Of a stretch of DNA of 57,952 bases, positions 35,805 to 44,265 are shown one piece after another. The notes beneath the pieces were generated by a model. It was given only the letters and a program-made list of their open reading frames with translations, ran no database searches and was not told the DNA's origin. Where the stretch lies: positions 1 through 57,952 of the forward strand of contig NZ_JAGGPK010000011.1 of NCBI RefSeq assembly GCF_018613855.1, written 5' to 3'. Source of the stretch: Arthrobacter sp. ISL-30. Lineage in GTDB: Bacteria; Actinomycetota; Actinomycetes; Actinomycetales; Micrococcaceae. The position numbers were made by a program, and so were the translations under genes. Each line of letters begins with the position of its first letter. The first letter of the stretch is position 1.

Positions 35805-37097
35805 ATGAACACGAAGTTCACCAAGATCCTTGCGACCAGCATAGCCGCGGCCGCCCTCACCGCCACACTCGCCGGCTGCGGCAAGGGCAGCGCATCTTCC
35901 TCCAATGAAGGCTCGGGAGAGATTGCGCTGTGGACCCATAACGCCGGCAACCCTGAAGAGCTGGCCGCAGTCCAAAAGATCGTTGACTCCTACAACGGCA
36001 GCCAGGACAAGGTCAAGATCAAAATCCAGGCCTTCCCCCAGGAGTCCTACAACGACTCGATTGTGTCGGCCGCGGCAGCCGGAAAGCTTCCCTGCATCGT
36101 GGATATCGACGGGCCCAACGTACCCAACTGGGCCTGGGCCGGCTACCTCAAGCCGCTCGAACTCTCCACCGACCTCTCCACCCACCTCCCCAGCACCGTG
36201 GCGGAGTATGACGGCAAGCCGTATGCCGTCGGCTACTACGATGTGGCCCTCGCCATGATGGCACGTCCCTCCGACCTGAAGGCGGCCGGCGTCCGCACGG
36301 CAACAGTGGAGCAGCCCTGGACCGAGGAGGAGTTCCAGGACGCGCTCACCAAGCTCAAAGCCCTCGGCAAGTGGGAGTACCCGCTGGATATGGGCACAGC
36401 CGGCACCGGCGAATGGCTCCCCTACGCGTACTCTCCCTTCCTGCAGTCCTTCGGCGGCGACCTCATCAACCGCGACGGCTTCCAGAGCGCCGACGGTGTC
36501 CTCAACGGCGACAAAGCTGTCTCATGGGCCAACTGGTTCCGCGGCCTCGCTGATCAGGGCTTCATGGCCAAGAAGGGCGGCAAGGATTCCACCCAGGACT
36601 TCCTCAACAACCAGAGCGCCATCCTCTACACCGGATCCTGGGCGGCGGACAAGGCCAAGGCCGCCCTCGGCGACGACCTTGTGGTCATGCCCACCGTGGA
36701 CCTCGGCGAGGGCCCCAAGATCGGCGGCGCCTCGTGGCAGTGGGGTGTGACCAGCGGCTGCCAGAACAGCGAGGCCGCCATGGACTACCTCTCGTACTCC
36801 CTCAAGCCGGAGAACGTCGCCGCGGTGGCTAAGGCCACGGGCACGATCCCAGCCAGCAATGAGGCTGCTGCCCTGATTCCGGCTTTCGCCGAGGGAGGCG
36901 CCAACCGCATCTTCATGGACTTCTCACGAGAGTACGCGGTGATGCGTCCGGAGACCCCTGCCTACCCGTTCATCGCAACCGAGTACGGCAATGCCGTCCA
37001 GGACATCCTCAACGGCGCTGATCCCAAGTCCACCCTGGACAAGGCAGTCAAGGCGATCGACGCCAACATCAAGTCCAACGGCGGCTACAAGAAGTAG
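35805..37097 (+). CDS. ABC sugar transporter substrate-binding lipoprotein (operon 1)
   Basis: A 430-residue lipoprotein. Signal MNTKFTKILATSIAAAALTA with lipobox LAGC (C25). The mature fold is the carbohydrate type (ALWTHNAGNPEELAAVQKIV, then GKLPCIVDIDGPNVPNWAWAGYL and YTGSWAADKAKAAL). It should deliver oligosaccharide to the two permeases that follow. The stop is followed by a strong stem-loop at 37108-37145. Ligand inferred from the GH32 gene in the same operon. Confidence 0.93.
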   Translation: MNTKFTKILATSIAAAALTATLAGCGKGSASSSNEGSGEIALWTHNAGNPEELAAVQKIVDSYNGSQDKVKIKIQAFPQESYNDSIVSAAAAGKLPCIVDIDGPNVPNWAWAGYLKPLELSTDLSTHLPSTVAEYDGKPYAVGYYDVALAMMARPSDLKAAGVRTATVEQPWTEEEFQDALTKLKALGKWEYPLDMGTAGTGEWLPYAYSPFLQSFGGDLINRDGFQSADGVLNGDKAVSWANWFRGLADQGFMAKKGGKDSTQDFLNNQSAILYTGSWAADKAKAALGDDLVVMPTVDLGEGPKIGGASWQWGVTSGCQNSEAAMDYLSYSLKPENVAAVAKATGTIPASNEAAALIPAFAEGGANRIFMDFSREYAVMRPETPAYPFIATEYGNAVQDILNGADPKSTLDKAVKAIDANIKSNGGYKK

Positions 37098-37107
37098 CCG
37101 CCGCAGT

Positions 37108-37145
37108 CCGGAGGGTTGCAGGCCAAGGTGGCCGCAACCCTCCGG
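37108..37145 (+). other. Intra-operon stem-loop after the binding protein gene
   Basis: Arms CCGGAGGGTTGC (37108-37119) and its perfect complement (37134-37145). It lies 11 nt after the stop of the binding-protein gene and 24 nt before the permease start. It has no T-run. Such loops often stabilise the mRNA of the binding protein and lower downstream expression. Confidence 0.7.
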
Positions 37146-37168
37146 CCGCCCGGCCCACGGAGATTCCC

Positions 37169-38182
37169 ATGGCAACCACTCCCCTTCCCACCCGCCGGCC
37201 TGCACCGGCCCACGTTCGGCCCGCACCGGCGTCGTCCTCAAACGGCAACAAGCGCAACGGCAGCAACGACGCCGGCAACAACCGCAGCGCGGTTCGCCGC
37301 CGTCGTCCCGGCTTCCGTCGCGAGCAACTCAGCGGCTGGGGCATGATGGCGCCGGCAGCCCTGCTGCTGCTGGCCTTCATCTTCATCCCGGCGGCGCTGG
37401 GCTTCGGCCTCGCCTTCACCAACGCCAGGCTCATCTCGCCCCGTCCCGTCGAGTTCGTCGGCGCAGACAACTTTGTCCGCCTCTTCACCGACCCCACCTT
37501 CTACCGGGCACTGCTCAACGTCGCGTACTTCGCCGTCATCGTGGTTCCCGTCCAATCCGGACTTGCCCTCTTGATGGCGCTGCTGATCAACAAGAAGTTC
37601 CGCGGCGTGAACTTCTTCCGCACCGTCTACTTCCTGCCGGTGGTCACGTCCATGGTGGTGGTTTCGCTGCTGTGGCTGTTCATGTACCGGAAAGAGGGAC
37701 TGATCAACGAAGTCCTCTCCGCGATCAGCTTCGGCCTGATCAATGGCCCGGATTGGCTGGCTGATCCCAATACGGCAATGCCCGCCATCATCATCCTGTC
37801 CATCTGGCAGGCCGCCGGCTTCCATATGATCATCTGGCTAGCGGGCCTGCAGAGCATTTCCGGCGAGCTGTACGAGGCGGCACAGTTGGACGGCACCAGC
37901 CGATGGCAGCAGTTCCGTTTCGTGACCTGGCCCGGCCTCTTCCATACCCGCAGCCTGGTCCTCGTCACCATCACTATCCAGGCCCTCGGCCTCTTCGACC
38001 AGATCAGCGTCATGACCCAGGGCGGGCCCATGGATTCGACCACCACCATCATCTACGAGGCGGTCCAATCCGGGTACCGGCAGCAGGAGACCTCCTATGC
38101 GTCCGCGATCTCGCTGGTGTTCTTCGTCCTCGTCCTGATCGTCTCCGCCGTGCAGCGCCATCTCACCCGGGAGAAAGACTGA
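37169..38182 (+). CDS. ABC sugar permease 1 (MalF/UgpA type, operon 1)
   Basis: A 337-residue permease, six core helices. N-terminal tail of about 55 basic and Asn-rich residues is cytoplasmic. EAA loop: EAAQLDGTSRWQQFRFVTWPG, the coupling site for the ATPase. The membrane part starts near GWGMMAPAALLLLAFIFIP. Its start ATG 37169 follows the operon stem-loop. No ATPase gene is encoded nearby. Confidence 0.93.
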   Translation: MATTPLPTRRPAPAHVRPAPASSSNGNKRNGSNDAGNNRSAVRRRRPGFRREQLSGWGMMAPAALLLLAFIFIPAALGFGLAFTNARLISPRPVEFVGADNFVRLFTDPTFYRALLNVAYFAVIVVPVQSGLALLMALLINKKFRGVNFFRTVYFLPVVTSMVVVSLLWLFMYRKEGLINEVLSAISFGLINGPDWLADPNTAMPAIIILSIWQAAGFHMIIWLAGLQSISGELYEAAQLDGTSRWQQFRFVTWPGLFHTRSLVLVTITIQALGLFDQISVMTQGGPMDSTTTIIYEAVQSGYRQQETSYASAISLVFFVLVLIVSAVQRHLTREKD

Positions 38183-38183
38183 C

Positions 38184-39062
38184 ATGAAAAACCAACTCCT
38201 CTTGAAGAATGCCGGCACCATGCTCGTCAGGCTGCTGTTCGCCGTCGTCGCCGTCTTCCCGATCCTCTTCATGCTCGTGTCATCGCTCAAGCCGGACCAG
38301 CAGATCTTCGGCGACATGTCGTCCCTGGCGGCGTTCCTGCCGGTGGGCAACATTTCACTCGACAATTACGCAGCGGTATTTGACCGGGTCCCGGCCGCCC
38401 GCTTCCTGATGAATTCCATCGGCGTCTCTGCAGTCACCGTCATCCTGGGCATCTTCGTCAACAGCCTCTGCGCCTTCGCCCTGTCTCGCATGCAGGTCCG
38501 CGGGAAGCGGATCGTGTTCATGGCCATCCTGGCCACGCTGATCGTGCCCTTCCAGACCCTGGCGCTGCCGCTCGTGTGGTGGGTAAACCAGTTGCCCTAC
38601 TTCGAGTTGAACGGCTTCAGCCTTGAATTCTCCAGGGGCTGGCTGGACACCTACCAGGTCCAGATCATCCCGTTCATCGCCAACGCCTTTTCCATCTACC
38701 TGTTCCACCAGTACTTCGAGTCCATCCCCAAGGAACTGGATGAGGCCGCGCGGATCGACGGCGCCGGCTGGTTCAAGATTTACCGGAAGGTGGTCATGCC
38801 GCTATCAGGACCCGCCACTGCCACCGTGGCGATCCTGACCTTCCTGCCAGCCTGGAACTCCTACCTCTGGCCCCTCATGGTGGTCCAGTCCGAGGAGCTC
38901 CGGCCTGTGATGATCGGCATCCAGTACTTCTTCCAGCTGAACGTCTCCTGGGGCGAAGTGATGGCCTACGCGTCGCTGATCACGGTCCCGGTTGTGGTGC
39001 TCTTCATCGCGTTCCAACGTTCATTCATCAACAGCATCGCCTCCAGTGGCGTGAAGGGCTAG
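38184..39062 (+). CDS. ABC sugar permease 2 (MalG/UgpE type, operon 1)
   Basis: A 292-residue partner of the preceding permease, one nucleotide after its stop. EAA loop: DEAARIDGAGWFKIYRKVVM. Six predicted helices. The pair forms the channel for an oligosaccharide importer that must borrow an MsiK-like ATPase from elsewhere in the genome. Confidence 0.93.
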   Translation: MKNQLLLKNAGTMLVRLLFAVVAVFPILFMLVSSLKPDQQIFGDMSSLAAFLPVGNISLDNYAAVFDRVPAARFLMNSIGVSAVTVILGIFVNSLCAFALSRMQVRGKRIVFMAILATLIVPFQTLALPLVWWVNQLPYFELNGFSLEFSRGWLDTYQVQIIPFIANAFSIYLFHQYFESIPKELDEAARIDGAGWFKIYRKVVMPLSGPATATVAILTFLPAWNSYLWPLMVVQSEELRPVMIGIQYFFQLNVSWGEVMAYASLITVPVVVLFIAFQRSFINSIASSGVKG

Positions 39063-39066
39063 GACA

Positions 39067-40596
39067 GTGAATTTGACCGCGACAACGACGGCGGCCGCAC
39101 CGGCTGGAGCGCCGTCGCCGGAGCGCTTTCGGCCTGAATACCACTACAGCGCCGAGCGCAACTGGCTCAATGACCCAAACGGCCTGGTGTTCGTCAACGG
39201 CACGTACCACCTCTTCTACCAGCACAACCCCTTTGGCAGTGAGTGGGGGAACATGTCCTGGGGACACGCCACATCCCCGGACCTGCTGCAGTGGCAAGAG
39301 CAGCCAGTGGCCATCCTTTGCGATGATCAGGAAGCCATCTTCTCCGGTTCCGCAGTGTTCGACGAGCACAACACCAGCGGCCTGGGCACCACCGGGAACC
39401 CGCCGCTGGTTGCGATCTACACCAGCGCCTACAGCGATGCTTCACCGCTGGCCGGCAGGCAGGCCCAATCGCTGGCGTACAGCCTGGACGAGGGCAGGAC
39501 ATGGACCAAGTACTCCGGCAACCCGGTGCTGGACCGAGCCTCGGCTGACTTCCGGGACCCTAAGGTGTTCTGGTACGACGGCACCGCAGGCAGTTACTGG
39601 GTGATGGTTGCCGTGGAGGCAGTCCAGCGTGAGGTGGTGCTGTACAAGTCCACGGATCTCATGGCCTGGGAGTATCTCAGCACGTTCGGACCCGCGAACG
39701 CCACGGGTGGGGTCTGGGAATGCCCAGACCTCTTCGAACTGCCCATAGACGGTAAACGTGAGGCCATGAAATGGGTCCTCGTGGTGAACCTCAGTCCCGG
39801 TGGCATTGCCGGCGGCTCGGGCGGACAGTACTTCGTCGGAGAGTTCGACGGGGTGAAGTTCCGGTCCGAGTCGACCGTCACCGAGGGACTGCAGACCGAC
39901 GACAGCAGGATGCGCGAGTACAGCTGGCTGGACTGGGGCCGTGACTACTACGCCGCAGTTTCCTTCAGTAACGTCCCAGACGGCCGACGGATCATGATCG
40001 GCTGGATGAGTAACTGGAATTACTCCGCCCAAACGCCCAGCGAGGGTTGGCGCAATTCGATGTCATTGCCGCGGGAAGTAACCCTTACTCGGCAAAACGG
40101 GGCACTTATGCTGCGGCAGCACGCCGTCGATCCCTTCAACGGTCCGGGCTTCCGCAACTTCCAACGTGGGCCGCAGCCACTTGCTTCCGGCGCAGTGGAG
40201 CTCGTGGGTGCTCCCGGGGAAGTGGCAAGGATCGACGCCGAAATCGAGCCCGGCCGGGCCACCAGAGTCGGCTTGCTGCTGAAGGCCGGCGACGGCGAGC
40301 AGACCGTCCTTTCCTACGACGTCGCCGAGGGTGTGCTCCGCCTGGACCGCCGGGAGTCGGGGAACATGGGTTTCCACGAGGCATTCCCCTCGATCGAGAG
40401 CGTGGCCGTGCCGCTTGAAAACGGGCGGCTCCGGCTGCAGGTGTACCTCGACCGGTGCTCTATTGAAGTCTTCGCCCATGATGGACGGGCTACGATCACG
40501 GACCTCGTGTTCCCTTCGGAGTCCAGCACCGGCGTCGGGATCTTCGCGGAAGGCGAGGGGGCCCGCCTCCTGGCTCTCAACATCAAAGGCCACTGA
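39067..40596 (+). CDS. GH32 beta-fructosidase (levanase/sucrase-like), cytoplasmic
   Basis: A 509-residue family 32 enzyme. Nucleophile D36 in WLNDPNGLVFVNGTYHLFYQ, transition-state D164 in FRDP and acid/base E218 in WECPDLFEL are intact. A C-terminal beta-sandwich follows (RCSIEVFAHDGRATITDLVF). There is no signal peptide, so it acts on sugar imported by the operon's ABC system, probably sucrose or short fructans. It starts at GTG 39067, 5 nt after the permease. Last gene of the operon. Confidence 0.95.
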   Translation: MNLTATTTAAAPAGAPSPERFRPEYHYSAERNWLNDPNGLVFVNGTYHLFYQHNPFGSEWGNMSWGHATSPDLLQWQEQPVAILCDDQEAIFSGSAVFDEHNTSGLGTTGNPPLVAIYTSAYSDASPLAGRQAQSLAYSLDEGRTWTKYSGNPVLDRASADFRDPKVFWYDGTAGSYWVMVAVEAVQREVVLYKSTDLMAWEYLSTFGPANATGGVWECPDLFELPIDGKREAMKWVLVVNLSPGGIAGGSGGQYFVGEFDGVKFRSESTVTEGLQTDDSRMREYSWLDWGRDYYAAVSFSNVPDGRRIMIGWMSNWNYSAQTPSEGWRNSMSLPREVTLTRQNGALMLRQHAVDPFNGPGFRNFQRGPQPLASGAVELVGAPGEVARIDAEIEPGRATRVGLLLKAGDGEQTVLSYDVAEGVLRLDRRESGNMGFHEAFPSIESVAVPLENGRLRLQVYLDRCSIEVFAHDGRATITDLVFPSESSTGVGIFAEGEGARLLALNIKGH

Positions 40597-40621
40597 CTCC
40601 CGCCGTCGGCCTCAGGCGGAA

Positions 40622-40656
40622 TGGCCTGATCCCGCCGCTTGGCCTGATCCCGCCGC
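40622..40656. repeat. Short tandem repeat between convergent genes
   Basis: TGGCCTGATCCCGCCGC occurs at 40622-40638 and 40640-40656, an 18-bp period. A weaker third copy may precede it. It lies just before the end of the hydrolase gene. Function unknown. Confidence 0.75.
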
Positions 40657-40659
40657 GGC

Positions 40660-41295
40660 CTACGCCAAGCCGGCCAGCCAGTTCCGGGCAGCCTCCAGGT
40701 CTGGAGGCTGGATGCCGTGGCCGCCAGGGCGCAGCAGCTGATCGACTGCTGCGCCTTGGCGTTTAAGTTCGCCCAGGAGCTTGGTGACGCTCGCGATCGG
40801 CGCCATCGGATCCGCGTCACCGTTGAGGACCAGGAATCGGCTGCCCTCCAATTCGACGGCACTGGTCCGCTCCCCCAGCGGATACATGCCCGAGAAGGCA
40901 ACCACCCGATTCAGCGACTGAGGATGCAGCATGGCCGTCGCGAGTGCGATGTTCGCACCGTTGGAGAAGCCGACGGCGACAATTTTCCGGTCGCCGATCC
41001 CATAGCTACTGCGGGCGTCGTCGATGAACGCGGCGAGTTCGCCCGCGCGGAGGATGACATCGTCGACGTCGAACACTCCCTCCGCATGACGGCGGAACCA
41101 GCGCAACATGCCGCTCTCTTCCACGCGGCCCCTGGGGGCCAGTACTCCGGCCGCTGGCTGAAGCCGGCCGGCGAGGGAAGCGATATCACGTTCGTTGCTT
41201 GCTGTCCCGTGCAGCATCAGCAGCACCGGTGCGTCCTCGTCACCGGGACGAAACAGGTGTGGCCAGGTGTCTATGACAGGGCGGGTGGAGGTCAT
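40660..41295 (-). CDS. Alpha/beta hydrolase, MhqD-like carboxylesterase
   Basis: A 211-residue esterase of the phospholipase/carboxylesterase type. Catalytic triad motifs: GFSNGANIA (Ser), NGDADPMAP (Asp), GGHGIQPPD (His). N-terminus LLMLHGTASNERDI gives the oxyanion strand. In Bacillus, MhqD pairs with MhqO in quinone resistance; here the VOC gene is directly upstream (8-nt gap). Substrate inferred from that pairing. Confidence 0.88.
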   Translation of the reverse strand: MTSTRPVIDTWPHLFRPGDEDAPVLLMLHGTASNERDIASLAGRLQPAAGVLAPRGRVEESGMLRWFRRHAEGVFDVDDVILRAGELAAFIDDARSSYGIGDRKIVAVGFSNGANIALATAMLHPQSLNRVVAFSGMYPLGERTSAVELEGSRFLVLNGDADPMAPIASVTKLLGELKRQGAAVDQLLRPGGHGIQPPDLEAARNWLAGLA

Positions 41296-41303
41296 CTGTG
41301 CTC

Positions 41304-42080
41304 CTACCGCTCGGCCACGGCGGGGTTGTTTTCACCGGGGACCTGGATCCGCGCGACAGAGGCCTCAATGGCCTCACGCGTGGGCTCCAGCCACGGCGGG
41401 AGCTTCAGGGACCGGCCGAGCTCAAGCAGCGGCTCGTCGACATTGAAACCGGGGGTATCGGTCGCAATCTCGAACAGCACACCGCCCGGCTCGCGGAAGT
41501 AGATGGAGGTGAAGTATTGCCGATCCAGTATGGCGGTAACGGCAAAACCGCGGTCTACCAGGTCCTGCCGCCAGAGCTCCTGCGTGGCCTTGTCCGGGAC
41601 GCGGAAGGCGATGTGATGGACAGTGCCTCCCGCAACCAGGCCGCGGGGTGCCTTCGGGTCGGCAACAACATCAACAATGTTTCCGGCGCCGCCGTCTCCG
41701 GCAGCGAGTCGCGTCCGGTCCGCCGTCTCGCCGATGATGCGGAGCCCGAGATCGTCGGTCAGCACGCGGACGGTCCGTTCCGGATTGGCGACGGTAAGCA
41801 CGGATGAATGCTGGCCGCGCACTGCGTACTCTGCGGGAACGGAGGCGGAGTCCCACGGGTTGCGCGGGTCCGCCGTCGAGGAGGCAATCAGGTCAAGCTG
41901 CAGCCCGTCCGGATCCTTGAGCGAAAGCCGCTCTTCGTCAGGCGAGACGCGGCTAATGGACGAGTCCACCCTCAAGGCCTTGAAGTGGTTCTGCCACCAG
42001 CCCAGCGTCCCCTCCGGTACTGAAAAGGCAGTGGTGGTGGACTGACCGGAACCGGCAAGTCGCTTGATCTGCAGGATCAA
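41304..42080 (-). CDS. MhqO-like VOC dioxygenase, N-terminally truncated
   Basis: About 258 residues, against roughly 310-320 for ring-cleaving dioxygenases of this kind. The second VOC domain is intact with metal-site candidates VHHIAFRV and LFEIATD. The first domain is cut: the protein enters at about GQSTTTAFSVPEGTLGWW, which in homologues follows an N-terminal HHVTA-type metal ligand and about 55-60 residues more. The TTG start has no Shine-Dalgarno. Only 68 nt separate it from the yceI stop, too little to hold the missing part. Probably a 5' deletion product with doubtful activity. Confidence 0.75.
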   Translation of the reverse strand: MILQIKRLAGSGQSTTTAFSVPEGTLGWWQNHFKALRVDSSISRVSPDEERLSLKDPDGLQLDLIASSTADPRNPWDSASVPAEYAVRGQHSSVLTVANPERTVRVLTDDLGLRIIGETADRTRLAAGDGGAGNIVDVVADPKAPRGLVAGGTVHHIAFRVPDKATQELWRQDLVDRGFAVTAILDRQYFTSIYFREPGGVLFEIATDTPGFNVDEPLLELGRSLKLPPWLEPTREAIEASVARIQVPGENNPAVAER

Positions 42081-42093
42081 GGGTGCATATCGT

Positions 42094-42135
42094 CCGTCGT
42101 CGGCCGACAGCAGGATGGCTGACGGCCGACGGCGG
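42094..42135 (-). terminator. Hairpin between yceI and the truncated mhqO
   Basis: CCGTCGTCGGCC (42094-42105) pairs with GGCCGACGGCGG (42124-42135), 11 of 12 bases, around an 18-nt loop. It starts right after the yceI stop on the minus strand and could end its transcript. Confidence 0.55.
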
Positions 42136-42148
42136 TGGACGGCTTCCG

Positions 42149-42691
42149 TCAGTTGGCGGACTGGACGAAGGCGGCATCTACGGTAATGGTGACCTTGTCG
42201 CCGACCAGGACTCCGCCGGCTTCGAGGGCAGCATTCCAGGTGATGCCAAACTGCTTGCGGGAAATGACGGTGGAGGCTGAGAATCCTGCGCGAGTAGCGC
42301 CGAAGGGGTCAACCGCAGCGCCGCCGAACTCGACGTCGAACTCCACCGGAAGGGTTGTGTCCTTGATGGTGAGGTCGCCAACCAGGGTGAACTGCTCCGC
42401 AGAACCACGAGCGCCGGTGGAACGGAAGCTCATGTGCGGGAACTGCTCGACGTCGAAGAAGTCCGGGCTCTTGACGTGGGCGTCGCGGTTGCTGTCCTTG
42501 GAGTCGAAGGATGCAGTGCTGATGGTGGCATTGACCGACGACGCGTCGAGTGACGGGCCAATCACCAAGGTGGCGTCGGCGTCTGTGAACTGGCCACGGA
42601 CCTTGCTGATACCCGCGTGACGGACGGCGAAGCCGATCTCCGAGTGAGCGAGGTCGAGGTTCCAGGTTCCGGGAGTGAGCTGAGCTGACAT
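42149..42691 (-). CDS. YceI-family lipid-binding-like protein
   Basis: A 180-residue beta-barrel protein. It begins TPGTWNLDLAHSEIGFAVRH, then GPSLDASSVNATISTASFDSKDSNRDAHVKSPDFFDVEQFP, and ends TITVDAAFVQSAN: hallmarks of YceI, which binds isoprenoid-like lipids. No signal peptide. ATG 42691 has AGGAGG 7 nt upstream. An imperfect palindrome at 42728-42749 precedes it, hinting at control by a MarR-type regulator. Confidence 0.93.
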   Translation of the reverse strand: MSAQLTPGTWNLDLAHSEIGFAVRHAGISKVRGQFTDADATLVIGPSLDASSVNATISTASFDSKDSNRDAHVKSPDFFDVEQFPHMSFRSTGARGSAEQFTLVGDLTIKDTTLPVEFDVEFGGAAVDPFGATRAGFSASTVISRKQFGITWNAALEAGGVLVGDKVTITVDAAFVQSAN

Positions 42692-42727
42692 GGTGTTTCC
42701 TCCTGTTGATCTTTGGGTAAATGCTGC

Positions 42728-42749
42728 GATACATGCATTTGCATCTATC
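42728..42749 (-). promoter_or_regulatory. Palindromic site upstream of yceI
   Basis: GATACATGCA-TT-TGCATCTATC, 9 of 10 arm bases pair. MarR-type sites often have this ATGCAT-like core. A TTGACA (-35-like) lies upstream on the minus strand. The regulator is not in the window. Confidence 0.5.
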
Positions 42750-42886
42750 TTGGAGGAGGTTAGTTGAAATGTCAAGTGATGCTTCAAGTATTATTTCGTC
42801 CGGTGACTCCACGGTCTTTCCCGAGTAGGCAGAGCCCCCGGATTCTGGGTCTTTGCCGCCTTTCCTGACGCCCTTACTGTGGCGTT

Positions 42887-43588
42887 ATGGCAACCACGCA
42901 TCCTGAGCTTGCCCGCCCTGGGCACGTAGTCCTGTTGGGTGATTCAATTTTCGACAACGCTGCCTACGTCAACGGCGGTCCTGATGTCGCCGCCCAGTTG
43001 CGGCGGGAGCTTCCTCCTGACTGGAAGTGCACCCTCCTGGCCTTGGATGGGGACGTCATTGCCGGCGTCGCCCGTCAACTTCATTCTGTTCCACGGGATG
43101 CAACCCATCTTGTGGTGAGCGTGGGTGGAAACGATGCCCTCGGATATGCCCCGTTGCTGCAGGAACAGCCATCCTCCGTGACGGAGGCGCTCGCTATCCT
43201 CGGCAACGCCCAGGACAATTTTGCCGCCAGTTATTCGGCCATGTTGACGGCGGTGGTTGCGCAAGGATTGCCCGCTGCCGCATGCACTATCTATGACACT
43301 CGCCCTTCGGAGCCCGGCCAGCGGGTCATCAGGGCCGCCCTCTGCCTGTTCAACGACTCAATTACCAGAGCGGCTTTTTCCCTAGGTGCCGCCCTTATAG
43401 ACCTGCGGCTCATCTGCACGGAGGACAGCGACTACGCCAATCCGATCGAACCGTCCGCACAAGGTGGGCGAAAGATCGCCCAGGCCATCGCTGCCCTTGT
43501 AGAGGCTGGATCTGTGAGTCAGGGTTCCATCGTTGTCGCCGGAGGGTCAGTCGGAACCTTCCGTCCTTCCCTTGAGGGGCTGGAGTAA
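42887..43588 (+). CDS. SGNH/GDSL-family hydrolase
   Basis: A 233-residue protein. Block I GDSIFDNAAYV carries the nucleophile Ser, block III is VSVGGNDALG. The C-terminal block reads DYANPIEPSAQGGRKIAQAI, where a canonical DxxH would lie; I see no His there, so the catalytic dyad may be unusual. No signal peptide. Its substrate is unknown. An unannotated gap separates it from yceI, and the next gene starts 57 nt downstream. Confidence 0.85.
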   Translation: MATTHPELARPGHVVLLGDSIFDNAAYVNGGPDVAAQLRRELPPDWKCTLLALDGDVIAGVARQLHSVPRDATHLVVSVGGNDALGYAPLLQEQPSSVTEALAILGNAQDNFAASYSAMLTAVVAQGLPAAACTIYDTRPSEPGQRVIRAALCLFNDSITRAAFSLGAALIDLRLICTEDSDYANPIEPSAQGGRKIAQAIAALVEAGSVSQGSIVVAGGSVGTFRPSLEGLE

Positions 43589-43645
43589 GAATGGTTAAGC
43601 ATGAGGCGACACAAGATCACGTAGCCTCATGGCCAATTAGCCCTG

Positions 43646-44200
43646 GTGACGGAGGCGGCGACGGCTGTGGATATCCTGATCGGCGTAAGCGCGGAATGGT
43701 TTGACGCCATAACTTGGATCTCGGCGATCTTCAGCGGCTTGCTGCTGTTTTTTTGGCGGCCTCGTCGTCTCGATTTGGCTGCTCTCGGATCCGTGATCGT
43801 CTTCACGGTTGCCAATATTGGAGCCGGTATCTACGTTTTGTACCATCTTGGGGATGCTCGTTGGGGTGGTGGGGCAGAGAACAAACTTAGCGCTCCGTCG
43901 TTATCTGATACCCCCGTTGTCGGACGGTTTATGGAACCTCTCGACGCGCTCATGAGCGGAGTAGTTGGCAGCATCAATGAGTTCATCGCCTTTAGGGCAG
44001 CTCTTCCTGTTGCTTTGGATTTCTTCGCGGCAGCCGGCTGGGCAATGCTCATCTCCCTTCCCTTGGCGCTGCTCGCACTGATCTTCAGCTACATCGAGGC
44101 AAAACGACGAAATGTCGAATTCAACAGGTACAAGCTCCAGGTTGAAGAGCTCAGTGGTGAGCTTGATGAGATCAGGCGCCACCTTGGCTACCCGAATTGA
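43646..44200 (+). CDS. Hypothetical membrane protein with coiled C-terminus
   Basis: A 184-residue protein from GTG 43646. Three hydrophobic helices are likely: about 19-36 (ITWISAIFSGLLLFF), 45-65 and 123-147 (WAMLISLPLALLALIFSYIEA). The tail (VEFNRYKLQVEELSGELDEI) looks like a coiled coil. No family recognised. The gene lies between the SGNH hydrolase and the convergent LacI gene. Confidence 0.65.
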   Translation: MTEAATAVDILIGVSAEWFDAITWISAIFSGLLLFFWRPRRLDLAALGSVIVFTVANIGAGIYVLYHLGDARWGGGAENKLSAPSLSDTPVVGRFMEPLDALMSGVVGSINEFIAFRAALPVALDFFAAAGWAMLISLPLALLALIFSYIEAKRRNVEFNRYKLQVEELSGELDEIRRHLGYPN

Positions 44201-44265
44201 GGCTAGGCCGCCTGTATCGAAGCAAGGCATGGCTGCCCTGGAAGGCCGGCGCGAAAGGCGGCCGC

